Source: Sulfurimonas sp. (GTDB taxonomy: Bacteria > Campylobacterota > Campylobacteria > Campylobacterales > Sulfurimonadaceae). From it: a stretch of 64,000 bases of DNA. A program made the translations under genes and the position numbers. Below the pieces are notes generated by a model. That model was not told the origin of the DNA, searched no databases, and saw only the letters and a program-made list of their open reading frames with translations. The DNA is taken from the NCBI GenBank assembly GCA_011391635.1, contig JAABQD010000001.1, forward strand, positions 62,001-126,000. The letters are read 5' to 3'. Position 1 is the stretch's first letter. Every line of letters begins with the position of its first letter. Positions 26,437 to 36,219 of this stretch are shown here, piece after piece.

Positions 26437-27303
26437 TTATAAATTTAAGCTTTCTTTTATAAATTTTGCTATTTTGTTACTAAATTGTGTCGGTTTTACA
26501 TAGTTTCGTTTACCAATTGTTTGTAAAACTTCAACTAATTTATTTTTATCATAGTTATGGATGATAGGAACATTCAATTTTTCAAATAAATCATCAAAAT
26601 TATTGCGTTTATCTTCCCTTTGAAAATAGATGGGTTTACCTCCACATGCCAAGCTTTCTAAAACTGCTTGTGTAGAAGCTGTAATAAGAATTTTTGATTT
26701 TTTTATTGTCTCTTCGTAGGCTTCAAATTCATGATATTTTGTAAATTGCTTTTTGAGATTTTCTTCGTAATCGAGAAAATAGTAAAATCCAAGCTGTAAC
26801 TCAGCATGAAGTCCATCGATAAATAACAAATGCTTTTGCAAATCTTTCTCATAGTCATCATCGCCAAAAAAGTAAGCAATTTCAATCGTTTTTTCTGTTT
26901 CTTCAAAAAATGCATCATCAATGGCATAACCATTACAAATACAATCGCCACTCAAATAGGGAGAAATCAAAAACTCACTTCCCTCTTGTTTATCATTTTT
27001 GTCATCACTCACTCTGATAAAAGAGGAAAAATAGCGTCTCATATCTTCAAGCATAATTGGATTTGCTTCTTCTGAATCAAAAATAAGTTTATCTCCATGT
27101 GAGGCTATTTGTGGAATATTTCGCACAACATCGATACCCACGCTCTCCTCGATTCCAAACTCTTTTGCAATTTGTGCGATACGAAAATCTGAGCAAAGAA
27201 GAGTTATATTTTCCTCTTGCAATCTATTTAAAATCGCAACTGCACGTCTAAATCTATCCAGCCCAAAGCGGTGACCTGTATGTACATAATAGTAAGTTTT
27301 CAT
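26437..27303 (-). CDS. MurG/glycosyltransferase-like protein, unknown substrate
   Basis: A 288-residue cytoplasmic protein. The start ([21 protein letters not shown]) resembles the N-terminal G-x-G-H-x-x-R signature of MurG-like glycosyltransferases, and the C-terminal [22 protein letters not shown] resembles the GT-B nucleotide-sugar binding segment. The donor and acceptor cannot be told. It overlaps mnmG by 4 bases (ATGA) and is conserved in this place only by guess. The iterated word at 26642 encodes part of LACGGK. Confidence 0.62.
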   Translation of the reverse strand: MKTYYYVHTGHRFGLDRFRRAVAILNRLQEENITLLCSDFRIAQIAKEFGIEESVGIDVVRNIPQIASHGDKLIFDSEEANPIMLEDMRRYFSSFIRVSDDKNDKQEGSEFLISPYLSGDCICNGYAIDDAFFEETEKTIEIAYFFGDDDYEKDLQKHLLFIDGLHAELQLGFYYFLDYEENLKKQFTKYHEFEAYEETIKKSKILITASTQAVLESLACGGKPIYFQREDKRNNFDDLFEKLNVPIIHNYDKNKLVEVLQTIGKRNYVKPTQFSNKIAKFIKESLNL

Positions 27304-29177
27304 GCGTTTTTCTTACTTGCAATTCGTATATAAATATGCAAAATTTCAATCGCTGCTGGAGTAATTCCACTAATTTGCATTGCAGCTTGAAGTGTCGGCG
27401 GATTGAACTTTTCTAGTTTTTCCACTATCTCTTTTGACAAACCACTTACACTCTTAAAATCAAAACTTTCAGGAATTGCAACTTTAAGATATTTTTTCAT
27501 TCTGTCTATCTCTTCACTCTGTTTATCGATGTAACGAGCATATTTGCCCTCAACTAAAATTTCTTCTTGGATATACGCATCATACTTCTCAAATTCTGGC
27601 ATGAGTTTGAGCATCTTCTCGATATCAAAAGATTTTCTAGCGATTAACTGTTGTGCAGTCGAGAGGTCTTTGATAGGTAGTTCATCCATAGTTTCTAAAA
27701 ATGCAATAAACTCTTTATTTGGAGTGAATTTCGTCTCTTCCAAAGCCAAAGCACCCTCTTTTATTTGCAAGTTTTTCAACACAACTTTTGCATAAACCTC
27801 ATCATCTATCAAACCAAGTTCATGTCCATAACCACTGAGTCTCGTGTCAGCTGACTCTTCACGCAAAAGGAGTCTGTACTCTGCACGAGAGGTAAACATG
27901 CGATACGGTTCTTTTGTTCCTTTTGTTACCAAATCATCGATAAGAACACCGATGTACGCCTCATCGCGTCTCAAAATAAGAGGCTCTTTTTCTTGAATGG
28001 ACAAAGAAGCGTTTATTCCAGCCATCAAACCCTGTGCTGCCGCCTCTTCATAGCCTGTTGTTCCGTTTATCTGCCCCGCTAAATAAAGACCTTTGATTTT
28101 TTTGGTCTCAAGTGTATGTTTGAGCTCTCTAGGATCTACGAAATCGTACTCTATCGCATACCCATAACGAACAATTTTCGCATTTTCAAGCCCTTTTACA
28201 GAGTGAATCATCTGCTGTTGCACATCAGGCGGAAGCGATGTACTCATGCCGTTTATGTAGCACTCTGTATTTTCCATAGTTTGTGGTTCTATGAAAAGAT
28301 GGTGTCTATCTTTATCGCGGAAACGATTTATTTTATCTTCTATACTTGGACAATAGCGTGGACCCGTTCCCTCAATTTGACCCGTAAAAAGCGGTGCTCT
28401 GTAAAAATTACTCTCGATGATGTTATGCGTTTCTTCGTTTGTGTAGGCGATGAAACAAGGCAACTGTTTTTTTGTCGCTCGAAAATTTTCACGGTCCGTT
28501 CTAAAACTAAAAGGACTTGGAAGTGCGTCACCGTCTTGTTCTTCCATCACTGAAAAATCTATCGAAGAGCTGTCAATCCTTGCACAAGTTCCAGTTTTGA
28601 GCCTTCCCATTTCAAGTCCACATGCCAAGAGTGAAGCACTCAAACCTTCGCTACTTTGCTCTCCAAAACGACCACCGATTTGTTTGATTTCACCGATGTG
28701 AATCACACCTCGAAGGAATGTTCCAGTTGTGATGATGACTTTTTTTGCACCATACTCGTTTAAAAGATTGGTTTTTACACCTCGGACTTCGCCATTTTCT
28801 ACAAGAAAACTCTCAACCATCTCTTGCACCAAGTCAAGGTTTGGAGTTGTAAGAACTGTGTTTCTTGCAATAACACGGTATTTGTCCATGTCAATCTGTG
28901 CACGGCTTCCACGCACTGCTGGACCTTTTGTCTGGTTAAGTATGCGAAACTGGATACCTGCTTGGTCTGTTATAAGCCCCATTTCACCACCAAGAGCATC
29001 AAGCTCACGCACCAAATGCCCTTTTGCCAAACCGCCCACAGCAGGGTTACAGCTTGTTGCTCCAACATTTTCTGCAAGCATCGAGACCATCAAAGTTTTG
29101 TTGCCCATTCTTGCAGCTGAGAGTGCAGCTTCTACACCCGCATGTCCACCGCCGACAACGATTACATCATAATTCAT
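27300..29177 (-). CDS. mnmG: tRNA uridine-34 carboxymethylaminomethyl-modifying enzyme MnmG (GidA)
   Basis: A 625-residue FAD enzyme that with MnmE makes cmnm5U34 in several tRNAs. The FAD loop [10 protein letters not shown] (residue 8), [13 protein letters not shown] (about 43), [13 protein letters not shown] (about 268) and the C-terminal helical domain with [11 protein letters not shown] (about 585) are all standard. Length is normal. Several long minus-to-plus shadow frames lie opposite it but are not genes. It is followed by the MurG-like gene with 4 bases overlap and faces a divergent gene at 29273. Confidence 0.96.
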   Translation of the reverse strand: MNYDVIVVGGGHAGVEAALSAARMGNKTLMVSMLAENVGATSCNPAVGGLAKGHLVRELDALGGEMGLITDQAGIQFRILNQTKGPAVRGSRAQIDMDKYRVIARNTVLTTPNLDLVQEMVESFLVENGEVRGVKTNLLNEYGAKKVIITTGTFLRGVIHIGEIKQIGGRFGEQSSEGLSASLLACGLEMGRLKTGTCARIDSSSIDFSVMEEQDGDALPSPFSFRTDRENFRATKKQLPCFIAYTNEETHNIIESNFYRAPLFTGQIEGTGPRYCPSIEDKINRFRDKDRHHLFIEPQTMENTECYINGMSTSLPPDVQQQMIHSVKGLENAKIVRYGYAIEYDFVDPRELKHTLETKKIKGLYLAGQINGTTGYEEAAAQGLMAGINASLSIQEKEPLILRRDEAYIGVLIDDLVTKGTKEPYRMFTSRAEYRLLLREESADTRLSGYGHELGLIDDEVYAKVVLKNLQIKEGALALEETKFTPNKEFIAFLETMDELPIKDLSTAQQLIARKSFDIEKMLKLMPEFEKYDAYIQEEILVEGKYARYIDKQSEEIDRMKKYLKVAIPESFDFKSVSGLSKEIVEKLEKFNPPTLQAAMQISGITPAAIEILHIYIRIASKKNA

Positions 29178-29272
29178 TTATATTTTCCGTATGAGGATTT
29201 TATTTAAAGCGGATTTTATCATTTTTAAGTATAGTTTCCCTAAAATATACCAAATTAATCAAGGTTTTTAAG

Positions 29273-29644
29273 ATGTCGCAAGAGAAAAAAATTTCAGCAA
29301 AAGATTTATTTAAAGATTATATTCCTGAGATTTTAGAGTACGATGCAAATGTTGATGCACAATATCCACGAGCAAATCAAAAAACTAAAACAAAGAAAAA
29401 AGAGAGTGTCACAACACCAATAGAAATTTACAGACCAGTTTATACAGAAGATTTTTTAAAAAATTATACTCCTGAAGTTCTCGAATATGATGAAGAGATT
29501 GATGGAAGTGATGAACATAAAATAAGAGAAAATCATCTCAATGTAAAAGAGAATCTTCTTGAAACCATACGAAAAGCAAAAGCTGCAAGAAAAAACAACC
29601 AAACAACTTTTAGACAACCAATACGCACAGAGAACGAAAAATAG
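29273..29644 (+). CDS. Small Lys-rich protein with an internal duplicated motif
   Basis: A 123-residue basic and acidic, probably disordered protein. The segment DLFKDYIPEILEYDANVD (about residue 12) recurs as DFLKNYTPEVLEYDEEID (about 62), so a 50-residue unit is duplicated. The tail is Lys/Arg/Gln-rich. No family recognised. It ends 0 bases before the Sel1-repeat gene, which it probably shares a transcript with. An AT-rich gap to mnmG holds the divergent promoters. Confidence 0.65.
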   Translation: MSQEKKISAKDLFKDYIPEILEYDANVDAQYPRANQKTKTKKKESVTTPIEIYRPVYTEDFLKNYTPEVLEYDEEIDGSDEHKIRENHLNVKENLLETIRKAKAARKNNQTTFRQPIRTENEK

Positions 29645-30331
29645 ATGATACAACAAGCACATAATGCCTATAATGCAGGTGATTTTAAAACAGCATTTAC
29701 AATATACTCAAAACTCTCAGAAGAAGGAGATGCCAACGCACAAACTTCTCTCGCTTACATGTACCAAAATGCTCAAGGCTGTGAGATAAATGAAGCAAAA
29801 GCCCTAGAACTCTACACAAAAGCCTCAGAAGCTTTTGAGCCTTATGCACTTTTTAACTTAGCAATTCTTTATGCAAGTGGCTTAGGCGGAGTAACACATG
29901 ACCAATTTAAAGCGTATGAACTTTTTATGGAAGCGGCAATCCGTGAAGTTCCACATGCCATGTATGAAGTTGCCCTCATGCTTGAGCGTGGTCTTGGCTG
30001 TTTGCAAAACTTCAGCGAGGCTGCTTTTTGGTATGAAGAGGGAGCAAAGCGAGGTCACTTAGAGTGCTTCAATAACCTCGGTGTTCTTTACAAAGAGGGG
30101 CATGGTGTCGAGCAAAACGAAGCAAAATGTTTTATCTGTTTTTCCCGTGCTGCTGAGGGTGGTTTGGCTGAAGGGCTTTACAATCTAGGTCTGCTTTATG
30201 ACCAAGGCATAGGCTGTGAAACGAATAATGACATAGCGTTAGACTACTGCAGAAAAGCCGCCTACAAAGGGCATGAAAAAGCCAAAGAGATTATCAAAGG
30301 CTTACAAGAGGATGGGAAAATTGTATTTTAG
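29645..30331 (+). CDS. Sel1-like tetratricopeptide repeat protein
   Basis: A 228-residue protein made of about six Sel1 repeats of 36 residues, with the recurrent pattern A-x-x-x-L-G-x-x-Y/L-x-x-G-x-G (for example AQTSLAYMYQNAQGCE, ALFNLAILYASGLGG, CFNNLGVLYKEGHGV, GLYNLGLLYDQGIGC). No signal peptide is visible, so it should be cytoplasmic, and would act as a protein-binding adaptor. The partner is unknown. One copy of the iterated word encodes VPHAMYE. Confidence 0.85.
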   Translation: MIQQAHNAYNAGDFKTAFTIYSKLSEEGDANAQTSLAYMYQNAQGCEINEAKALELYTKASEAFEPYALFNLAILYASGLGGVTHDQFKAYELFMEAAIREVPHAMYEVALMLERGLGCLQNFSEAAFWYEEGAKRGHLECFNNLGVLYKEGHGVEQNEAKCFICFSRAAEGGLAEGLYNLGLLYDQGIGCETNNDIALDYCRKAAYKGHEKAKEIIKGLQEDGKIVF

Positions 30332-30375
30332 TTTTTTGAAAATTAACCTCTTCGAATCAGAAAAAAGGAGTTACC

Positions 30376-30987
30376 ATTTTTACTGGATTAATTAGAGAAA
30401 TCGCAACCGTTCAAAGTTTAGCAGGGAGTACGCTTACTATCCGTGCAAAACATAAAGCAAAAGTTGGCGACAGTATCGCTATAAATGGGGCGTGTTTGAC
30501 TGTTGTAAAAGTTTTAGGCGATGGTTTTAGTGTGGAACTCTCACCTGAATCTCAAAAGCTTTTGGCGATGGAGAACTACAAAAACGAGGTTCACATAGAA
30601 CCTGCCATGATGATGGGAGATAGATTTGAGGGGCATGTGGTGCAGGGGCATGTGGATACACTTGGAACTATCAAAGAGATTAAAAACAACGGTAACTCTT
30701 TTGATGTTTTTATAGAAGTTGAGAAAAAGTTTATCGCCTACATCGTGCCAAAAGGCTCGATAACCATTGACGGTGTGAGCTTAACCGTAAATGATGTAAG
30801 TGCAGATAGTTTTAGACTTACAATCATTCCGCACACCATGAGGGAAACACTTTTTAAAAACTACAAAAAAGGTTCAAAAGTAAATATCGAAACAGACATG
30901 TTTGCCCGTTATGTTGCACACATCATCACACACCAAAAATCTGCACTCACATGGGATGAAGTCGATGCAATGACTGCACGCTTTTGA
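30376..30987 (+). CDS. ribE: Riboflavin synthase alpha chain RibE, ATT start codon
   Basis: About 203 residues, two lumazine-binding repeats. The canonical N-terminus M-F-T-G-L-I-x-E-I is found only if translation starts at the ATT at 30376 (then FTGLIREIAT). AAAGGAG lies 5 bases before it, and the same frame has a stop at 30337 with no ATG, GTG or TTG between. Conserved segments are NGACLTV, EGHVVQGHVD, GSITIDGVSLTVNDV and TLFKNYKKGSKVNIE. Two molecules of dimethyl-ribityl-lumazine are converted into riboflavin. The two GGCATGTGG cores here encode the conserved GHV pairs. recQ overlaps the end by 4 bases. Confidence 0.9.
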   Translation: MFTGLIREIATVQSLAGSTLTIRAKHKAKVGDSIAINGACLTVVKVLGDGFSVELSPESQKLLAMENYKNEVHIEPAMMMGDRFEGHVVQGHVDTLGTIKEIKNNGNSFDVFIEVEKKFIAYIVPKGSITIDGVSLTVNDVSADSFRLTIIPHTMRETLFKNYKKGSKVNIETDMFARYVAHIITHQKSALTWDEVDAMTARF

Positions 30988-32759
30988 AATACAAAGTATT
31001 AAAAGACATCTTCGGTCATAATGACTTTAGAGTTCTTCAAGAAGAGGGTGTAGATGCCATTTTAGCAAACCGTGACTTGCTTATGATTTTACCCACAGGT
31101 GGTGGAAAATCGCTTGTCTATCAACTTCCAACACTTATAAAAGACGGCATAAGTATCGTTATTTCCCCGCTTATCGCACTCATGCAAGACCAAATCAGAG
31201 CTTTAAAAGCACAAAAAATCAGTGCTGACATGATATCTTCAGCTCAATCACGTGAAGATGTTGAAGAGATAATCCAGCTGGCAAAAGATGGTGCGTTAAA
31301 ATTTTTGTATCTCTCGCCAGAACGGTTAAATACTGAATCGACACTCAATCTTCTACGAACACTCAATATTAACTTTTTTGTCATCGATGAAGCACACTGT
31401 ATTTCACAATGGGGGCATGAGTTTAGGGATGATTATCGTGCTTTAGGAAATCTCAAAGCAAACTTTCCACATGCCACAGTTTGTGCTTTTACTGCAACCT
31501 CGACCAACCATGTAACCGATGATATTGTACGAGAACTCAGGCTTGACAATCCTCTGGTTTTAAAAGGGAAAATATTTCGTAAAAACATCTTTATCTCGGC
31601 TGAACGACGTATCGAAAACGGTCATGCACAGCTCCAAAACTTCTTAAACCGCCATAAAAACGAGAGCGGAATCATCTATGTAAGTTCAAGAAAAAAAGCG
31701 GAGGAGCTGAGTGCTTTTTTAAACATGAAAGGCTTTAGTTCTCTGGCATATCACGCTGGGCTTCCAAACCATGTGCGAGAGCAAAACTTTAAAATCTTTG
31801 TCAATGACAAGGTCAATATCATGGTCGCAACCATCGCTTTTGGTATGGGAATCGACAAAAGCGACATCCGTTTTGTCGTCCACATGTCACTTCCAAAATC
31901 GCAAGAAAATTACTACCAAGAGATTGGTCGGGCTGGACGAGATGGCGAGGACAGCGAAACACTTTTACTTTTTAATGCAGCAGATATGATTCAAAACAAA
32001 CGCTTTTTAGATGATATTACAGATGGCGAATATAAAAAACATTTGGATGCAAAAATAGATGGAATTTATAAATTTTCAACAAGTGAAATATGCTTTCACA
32101 AGCAACTCGCAGAATATTTTGATGACACGCTTGAGGCATGTGGAAGCAGATGTGACAACTGTCTGCAATCCAATGTCAAGCGAGAAGACATTACAAAAGA
32201 GTCGCAGATGCTCCTCAGTGCGATTTATAAAACACAACAAAGCTTTGGAAAAAACTATATCGTCGATGTTTTGAGAGGTTCAAAAGAGCAAAAACTTTTG
32301 GCAAACGGTGCGGATAAACTCTCTGTTTACAACATCGGAACACACCTCACGAAGAAAGTTTGGTTTGTTGTTTTGGAGCGATTACTTGAGCTAAAAGTCT
32401 TAAGTATGGGTGAGTTTAGCGTCTTAAAACTCACAGAGAGTGCCATAGAAATCCTCAAATCGCAAAGAACAGTCGATATAAAATCTTCACGATTAGAAGT
32501 CTCTTCAAGTAAAGAGAAAAAAATCAAACAAGCGAAAGATTTTGATTTTGATGATACACTTTTTGAAGCACTTCGTGGTAAAAGAGCAGAGATTGCAAAA
32601 GAGCTTGGAATCCCTGCCTACCTTATTTTCTCAGATAAAACACTCAAACATCTAGCCTCGGATAAACCGCATGACAAAGCTTCCATGCTTGAAGTAAATG
32701 GTGTGGGAGAGAAGAAATTTGAGCAGTTCGGTGCGGCTTTTTTAGAGGTTTTGAACTAA
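30984..32759 (+). CDS. recQ: ATP-dependent DNA helicase RecQ
   Basis: A 591-residue 3'-5' helicase. Walker A LPTGGGKSL (about residue 35), DEAH box VIDEAHCISQWGHEFR (about 132), motif VI QEIGRAGRDGE (about 312), zinc-binding Cys set with CGSRCDNC (about 385), winged-helix RQC domain and a C-terminal HRDC domain (EALRGKRAEIAKELG to the end) are all visible. The TTG start overlaps the ribE stop (TTGA). It carries two copies of the iterated word. mnmD overlaps its end by 4 bases on the other strand (convergent). Confidence 0.94.
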   Translation: MKYKVLKDIFGHNDFRVLQEEGVDAILANRDLLMILPTGGGKSLVYQLPTLIKDGISIVISPLIALMQDQIRALKAQKISADMISSAQSREDVEEIIQLAKDGALKFLYLSPERLNTESTLNLLRTLNINFFVIDEAHCISQWGHEFRDDYRALGNLKANFPHATVCAFTATSTNHVTDDIVRELRLDNPLVLKGKIFRKNIFISAERRIENGHAQLQNFLNRHKNESGIIYVSSRKKAEELSAFLNMKGFSSLAYHAGLPNHVREQNFKIFVNDKVNIMVATIAFGMGIDKSDIRFVVHMSLPKSQENYYQEIGRAGRDGEDSETLLLFNAADMIQNKRFLDDITDGEYKKHLDAKIDGIYKFSTSEICFHKQLAEYFDDTLEACGSRCDNCLQSNVKREDITKESQMLLSAIYKTQQSFGKNYIVDVLRGSKEQKLLANGADKLSVYNIGTHLTKKVWFVVLERLLELKVLSMGEFSVLKLTESAIEILKSQRTVDIKSSRLEVSSSKEKKIKQAKDFDFDDTLFEALRGKRAEIAKELGIPAYLIFSDKTLKHLASDKPHDKASMLEVNGVGEKKFEQFGAAFLEVLN

Positions 32760-33523
32760 TCTCTGAGTGACTTAGCATGTGGATTGCATTTTATTTTATG
32801 TTCCATATCCACATGCCAGAATCCTTCTAGCTTACTGAGAGAAGCGATTGTCGCATCCCTAAAACCATCACCACGATTAATATAAATATAAAAATCATTC
32901 TCATACAAAGCCAATCTTGTCGCAAGAGCTGTGGAATAAGTTGTAAGCACTCCATCTCGTTTGATGCACTTTTGAATATCACTAAAATACTCTTGTGTCC
33001 AAAGGATGGGGTTTGTACTCGGTGAGAAAGCGTCTTGATACACTATATCGAATGTGCTATATGAAAAGTTTTTAACATACTCTCTCGCATCACCCAAAAA
33101 TATTTCCACATGCCAAGAGTCATCACGATATACTCCATTTTCTGAAAGTTCTCTCATCACATCTCTCAACTCCCCAAATTCCGATGGATAACTGAAATTG
33201 ACAAGTGATTTTACGAGTGTGCTATCTAGTTCAGGAGAATAGATATTTATCTTGGAAGTAATGTTATGTTTTTTGGCATAATAGAGCGTAGCTAAAGTGT
33301 TAAAACCCAAGCCATAGCATATATCAAGTATGTTGATTTCCTCTTGATGTTGCTTGAGTGCAAGGGCTGGAATAACATGTTTGACAAGCGACTCATGCAA
33401 GGCACCATCTTTTGTAGAGTGATAGTGCTCGTTGTACTCTTTTGAGTAGGCTGTATAACTTCCATCATCGCTGAGGGTCATTGTGTGGAGGGCGTCGTTG
33501 AACATCAAAGTCCATTTCCCCAC
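32756..33523 (-). CDS. mnmD: tRNA mnm5s2U methyltransferase MnmD (MnmC N-terminal domain only)
   Basis: A 255-residue SAM-dependent methyltransferase of the DUF752/MnmC1 type: SAM motif LDICYGLGFNTLA (about 81), EIFLGDAREYV (about 134) and DIVYQDAFSPSTNPILWTQEYF (about 155). It lacks the C-terminal FAD oxidase domain of enterobacterial MnmC, as is common in this phylum. The start is a GTG at 33523, inside the left att repeat of an integrated element; its former upstream neighbour is now at 42037. Three copies of the iterated word or near copies occur, giving WHVE, WHVD and NPHAK. Confidence 0.86.
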   Translation of the reverse strand: MGKWTLMFNDALHTMTLSDDGSYTAYSKEYNEHYHSTKDGALHESLVKHVIPALALKQHQEEINILDICYGLGFNTLATLYYAKKHNITSKINIYSPELDSTLVKSLVNFSYPSEFGELRDVMRELSENGVYRDDSWHVEIFLGDAREYVKNFSYSTFDIVYQDAFSPSTNPILWTQEYFSDIQKCIKRDGVLTTYSTALATRLALYENDFYIYINRGDGFRDATIASLSKLEGFWHVDMEHKIKCNPHAKSLRD

Positions 33524-33531
33524 ATATGCAT
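33504..33531. repeat. Left attachment site (attL)
   Basis: This 28-bp segment matches 42036-42063 in the same orientation with two mismatches and an identical 14-bp CCCCACATATGCAT core. It covers the mnmD GTG start. Read on the minus strand it also encodes MHMWGNGL and a stop, the same C-terminus as the gene that now ends at 42037. Confidence 0.85.
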
Positions 33532-33613
33532 TCTTTTAAAATTAATACCTATTTTTAGGGATATATAAAGGTACATAAAACTTTCTATGTACTTTTTTAT
33601 GTACTTCAAAATG

Positions 33614-34102
33614 TTACTTATGCTGATTTTCAAGCCATCTCTCCACTTCTTCAACAACATAAGTTATATTACCACCTTGCACTTTTTGGTGATATGGTAA
33701 AGGGTCATATAGCCTACTTCTATAATTTTGTTGTGATGTTTTGGACATATTATATTTTTCTTCAAAGTCTTTAACGGTTAGATTTTTCTTGCCATGAAGC
33801 TTAGCCATATTTTTTTCAATCTGTAAGACTTCTTCACTCTGATTTTCACGACCCAAAAGATTATTCAGTTTTATTAAAGGCGGATCAAAATCAGTTACAA
33901 ACTCATCCCATATCTCTTCTCCAGTGTTCTTTTGACTTATAAGAAAATCAGAATGAGTATAGGAATCATATAATTCACTTTTTAAAGAATCAACTTCCCA
34001 TGAATGCACAATAAGCGTATCAATGTACTCATCATATCTTTTTTGTCTGATTTTTAATAAATCGCCGATTGCTTCTTTTATAATAATTTCGTTTTCTTTC
34101 AT
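33614..34102 (-). CDS. HTH protein of the element, excisionase- or regulator-like
   Basis: A 162-residue protein, first in from the left end. The C-terminal 60 residues (LTVKDFEEKYNMSKTSQQNYRS, then LPYHQKVQGGNITYVVEEVERWLE) have the layout of a winged-helix AlpA/MerR-like DNA-binding domain that ends in a short strand-turn-helix, as in excisionases. The N-terminal 90 residues are charged and helical. Next to an att site, a recombination directionality factor is a sensible guess, but the protein is larger than most. Confidence 0.6.
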   Translation of the reverse strand: MKENEIIIKEAIGDLLKIRQKRYDEYIDTLIVHSWEVDSLKSELYDSYTHSDFLISQKNTGEEIWDEFVTDFDPPLIKLNNLLGRENQSEEVLQIEKNMAKLHGKKNLTVKDFEEKYNMSKTSQQNYRSRLYDPLPYHQKVQGGNITYVVEEVERWLENQHK

Positions 34103-34157
34103 ATTCAGAGTTTATCAATATTTCAATTTATTTCTCATAAGATAAGTTCTTAAAATA

Positions 34158-35249
34158 TTATACGCTTTCTAATATCTCATTCAGTTTTTTTCTATGAACT
34201 ATATTCAATTCCTTATCTTCTGCGACCAATTTACTGTAATCTAAGATAAATGCTTCTGGTGATGAAATTAGGCGAAGATAATATCTAATAGTATTCATTA
34301 TGCCATTAACTATAATCTGGCAACCATGCGTTCTTTTTGTTTCCATTATTAATGTATCTATTACTAATTTCTCATCTTCTTTTATGCCAGCATATGACAA
34401 TATATAATACCTGTCAGGATTGAATTTATATATTTTTTCTTGTGCTATTCTTAATATATTTGAGTCTATTAGTCTATCTTGTTTAATTTCAATCGATTCA
34501 AAAACTTGCGAGTCTTTCATTATTTCTATATCGCCAGAGGATTTCGATGTTCTATCAGAAGCTGTGTGACTACCAAGCTTTCCCAATTCACAATTATCAT
34601 ACCTTTGTAATTCATTTATAAGAGATGAGTAAATAGCATAAAAAGCCAGCACAGGTAATTTTGAGCCACCAGCTACAGGATATTTTTCAGAAAAATGAAG
34701 TTCAAGTATTTTCATTATTTTATCAATAGTTAATGATTCAGGATTTTTAATTGGTGTGATAGTTATTTGATTTTCTTCTCTATTCTTTATTGCGTAGCTT
34801 ATAATAGTTTTTACAAGGTCTTCTGCATTTTCTGGATTTGTTTCTAAGTGATTTACAAGATTTAAGAAAGCTTCTTTAATTGTCGTTGGGGTTATCTTTC
34901 CCTGATACGACAAAGTATATGCGTCAGCTTGTTCTAATGACCTTGTAAGCCATCCAGATTCAGCCATAGATGGCAATCCAAGTTCTTTTAATAACGGAGT
35001 TATATGTTGAGTATCAAAACTTCTTCCTGAAAATCCATTCGTTAATTCAACCTTATGATATCTTATATCTTGTTCAGGATGCAATGTTTTATAAACACCA
35101 AGAGTTATCAGTACTGTATAAACGCCTTTGTTACTCGATATTTTTCCGCCAAGAGTTTCGGTATATTTTATAATATCTTCAGGAAGCAGAACACTCTTGA
35201 AATTCAAAGACTGATTGTATAACTCTTGTAACTTTTCTTTCCCTACCAT
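34158..35249 (-). CDS. Putative type II restriction endonuclease (PD-(D/E)XK)
   Basis: A 363-residue protein whose gene overlaps the C5 methyltransferase gene by 71 bases, the classic arrangement of a restriction partner. A PD-(D/E)XK-type site is visible as GDIEI (about residue 241) followed by SIEIKQDR (about 255), after the conserved-looking GKLGSHTASDRTSKSSG. The N-terminal SGRSFDTQHITPLLKELG may belong to a DNA-binding domain. I cannot assign a named endonuclease family or a target sequence. Without the methyltransferase the gene would be lethal, so both parts are probably intact. Confidence 0.7.
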   Translation of the reverse strand: MVGKEKLQELYNQSLNFKSVLLPEDIIKYTETLGGKISSNKGVYTVLITLGVYKTLHPEQDIRYHKVELTNGFSGRSFDTQHITPLLKELGLPSMAESGWLTRSLEQADAYTLSYQGKITPTTIKEAFLNLVNHLETNPENAEDLVKTIISYAIKNREENQITITPIKNPESLTIDKIMKILELHFSEKYPVAGGSKLPVLAFYAIYSSLINELQRYDNCELGKLGSHTASDRTSKSSGDIEIMKDSQVFESIEIKQDRLIDSNILRIAQEKIYKFNPDRYYILSYAGIKEDEKLVIDTLIMETKRTHGCQIIVNGIMNTIRYYLRLISSPEAFILDYSKLVAEDKELNIVHRKKLNEILESV

Positions 35250-36219
35250 TTATAAATCCTTGTTTATTTAATTGTTCAGCAATCTCTTTTATCATTGGAA
35301 TTGCTACTGAATTGCCAATCTGCTTATATTGCTCACCTGTCTTTTCACTTTTAATAAAATCAATATCAAAGCCCATTATCCTATAACATTCATTAAGTGT
35401 TAATTTTCGAACTTTATTTTCATTAGGTAAATATATAAAAAACCTACCCGATGTTTCTTGTGATGGAATTGTAGGGTGAGAACCCTCAATAGAATAAATT
35501 CTATTTGGTTGTCTATGAACCCTTGATAAATGTAATGTATTCGGTCTAACACCTTTTTGCCATATATTCTTGTTTCTATAACCTACAAACACTAAGCCAG
35601 ATTTTTGCTTAATAGGATTTTCAATTAAAGTGTATTCAGATTCATTTAAATACTCAAAGTTTCCATCTTTATCCAAAAAATCTTCTAATTTAGGAGTTTT
35701 TGATTCTTCTATTAAGGAAAAATCAAATGGCTTTAAAAGAGTTGCCATAATAATTATTCTTTCTCTATTTTGTGGTAATCCAAAATTTTTAGCATTTAGT
35801 AACTTCCACTCTACATAATAACCAAGGTCTTCAAGTGTTTTAATAATTACCTTGAGCGTATTACCTTTGTCATGATGAATTAAATGCTTAACATTTTCTA
35901 ATACTGCTATCGGGGGTTTTTTTTCTTCAATTATTCTGCAAACATCAAAAAAAAGTGTTCCTCTTGTGTCTTCAAACCCTTTCTTGTATCCACTAATGCT
36001 AAAAGGTTGACAAGGAAATCCAGCTAATAATATATCAAAATCTGGAATATCTTTTTCATTTATAAGCGTTATATCAGAAGCAGGAACTTCCTTGAAATTG
36101 TTTTTATAAACAGTTTGACAATGCTCATTTATTTCAGATGAGAAAACACATTCATGTCCAGCAGATTCAAAGCCTTGCCTAAATCCACCAATTCCAGCGA
36201 ATAAATCAATAAATTTCAT
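35179..36219 (-). CDS. DNA (cytosine-5)-methyltransferase
   Basis: A 346-residue C5 methyltransferase with the ordered motifs: I FAGIGGFRQG (residue 7), IV AGFPCQPFSISG with the catalytic Cys (about 71), VI LENVKHL (about 110), VIII QNRERIIIMA (about 150), X YKQIGNSVAIPM (about 315). The target-recognition domain is between about 195 and 285 and contains SRVHRQPNRIYSIEG. The target sequence cannot be read from this. It protects the host from the overlapping endonuclease. Confidence 0.93.
   Translation of the reverse strand: MKFIDLFAGIGGFRQGFESAGHECVFSSEINEHCQTVYKNNFKEVPASDITLINEKDIPDFDILLAGFPCQPFSISGYKKGFEDTRGTLFFDVCRIIEEKKPPIAVLENVKHLIHHDKGNTLKVIIKTLEDLGYYVEWKLLNAKNFGLPQNRERIIIMATLLKPFDFSLIEESKTPKLEDFLDKDGNFEYLNESEYTLIENPIKQKSGLVFVGYRNKNIWQKGVRPNTLHLSRVHRQPNRIYSIEGSHPTIPSQETSGRFFIYLPNENKVRKLTLNECYRIMGFDIDFIKSEKTGEQYKQIGNSVAIPMIKEIAEQLNKQGFINGRERKVTRVIQSVFEFQECSAS

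Noticed and set aside
28116..29172. Long plus-strand reading frames opposite mnmG
   Set aside because: They lie entirely in the shadow of a strongly conserved gene, with no domain, no ribosome binding site and compositions dictated by the opposite frame.
30632..30655. Two word cores 15 bases apart in ribE
   Set aside because: They encode the family-conserved GHVxxGHV segment, so protein constraint alone may explain them. I kept them in the count but do not use them as evidence.
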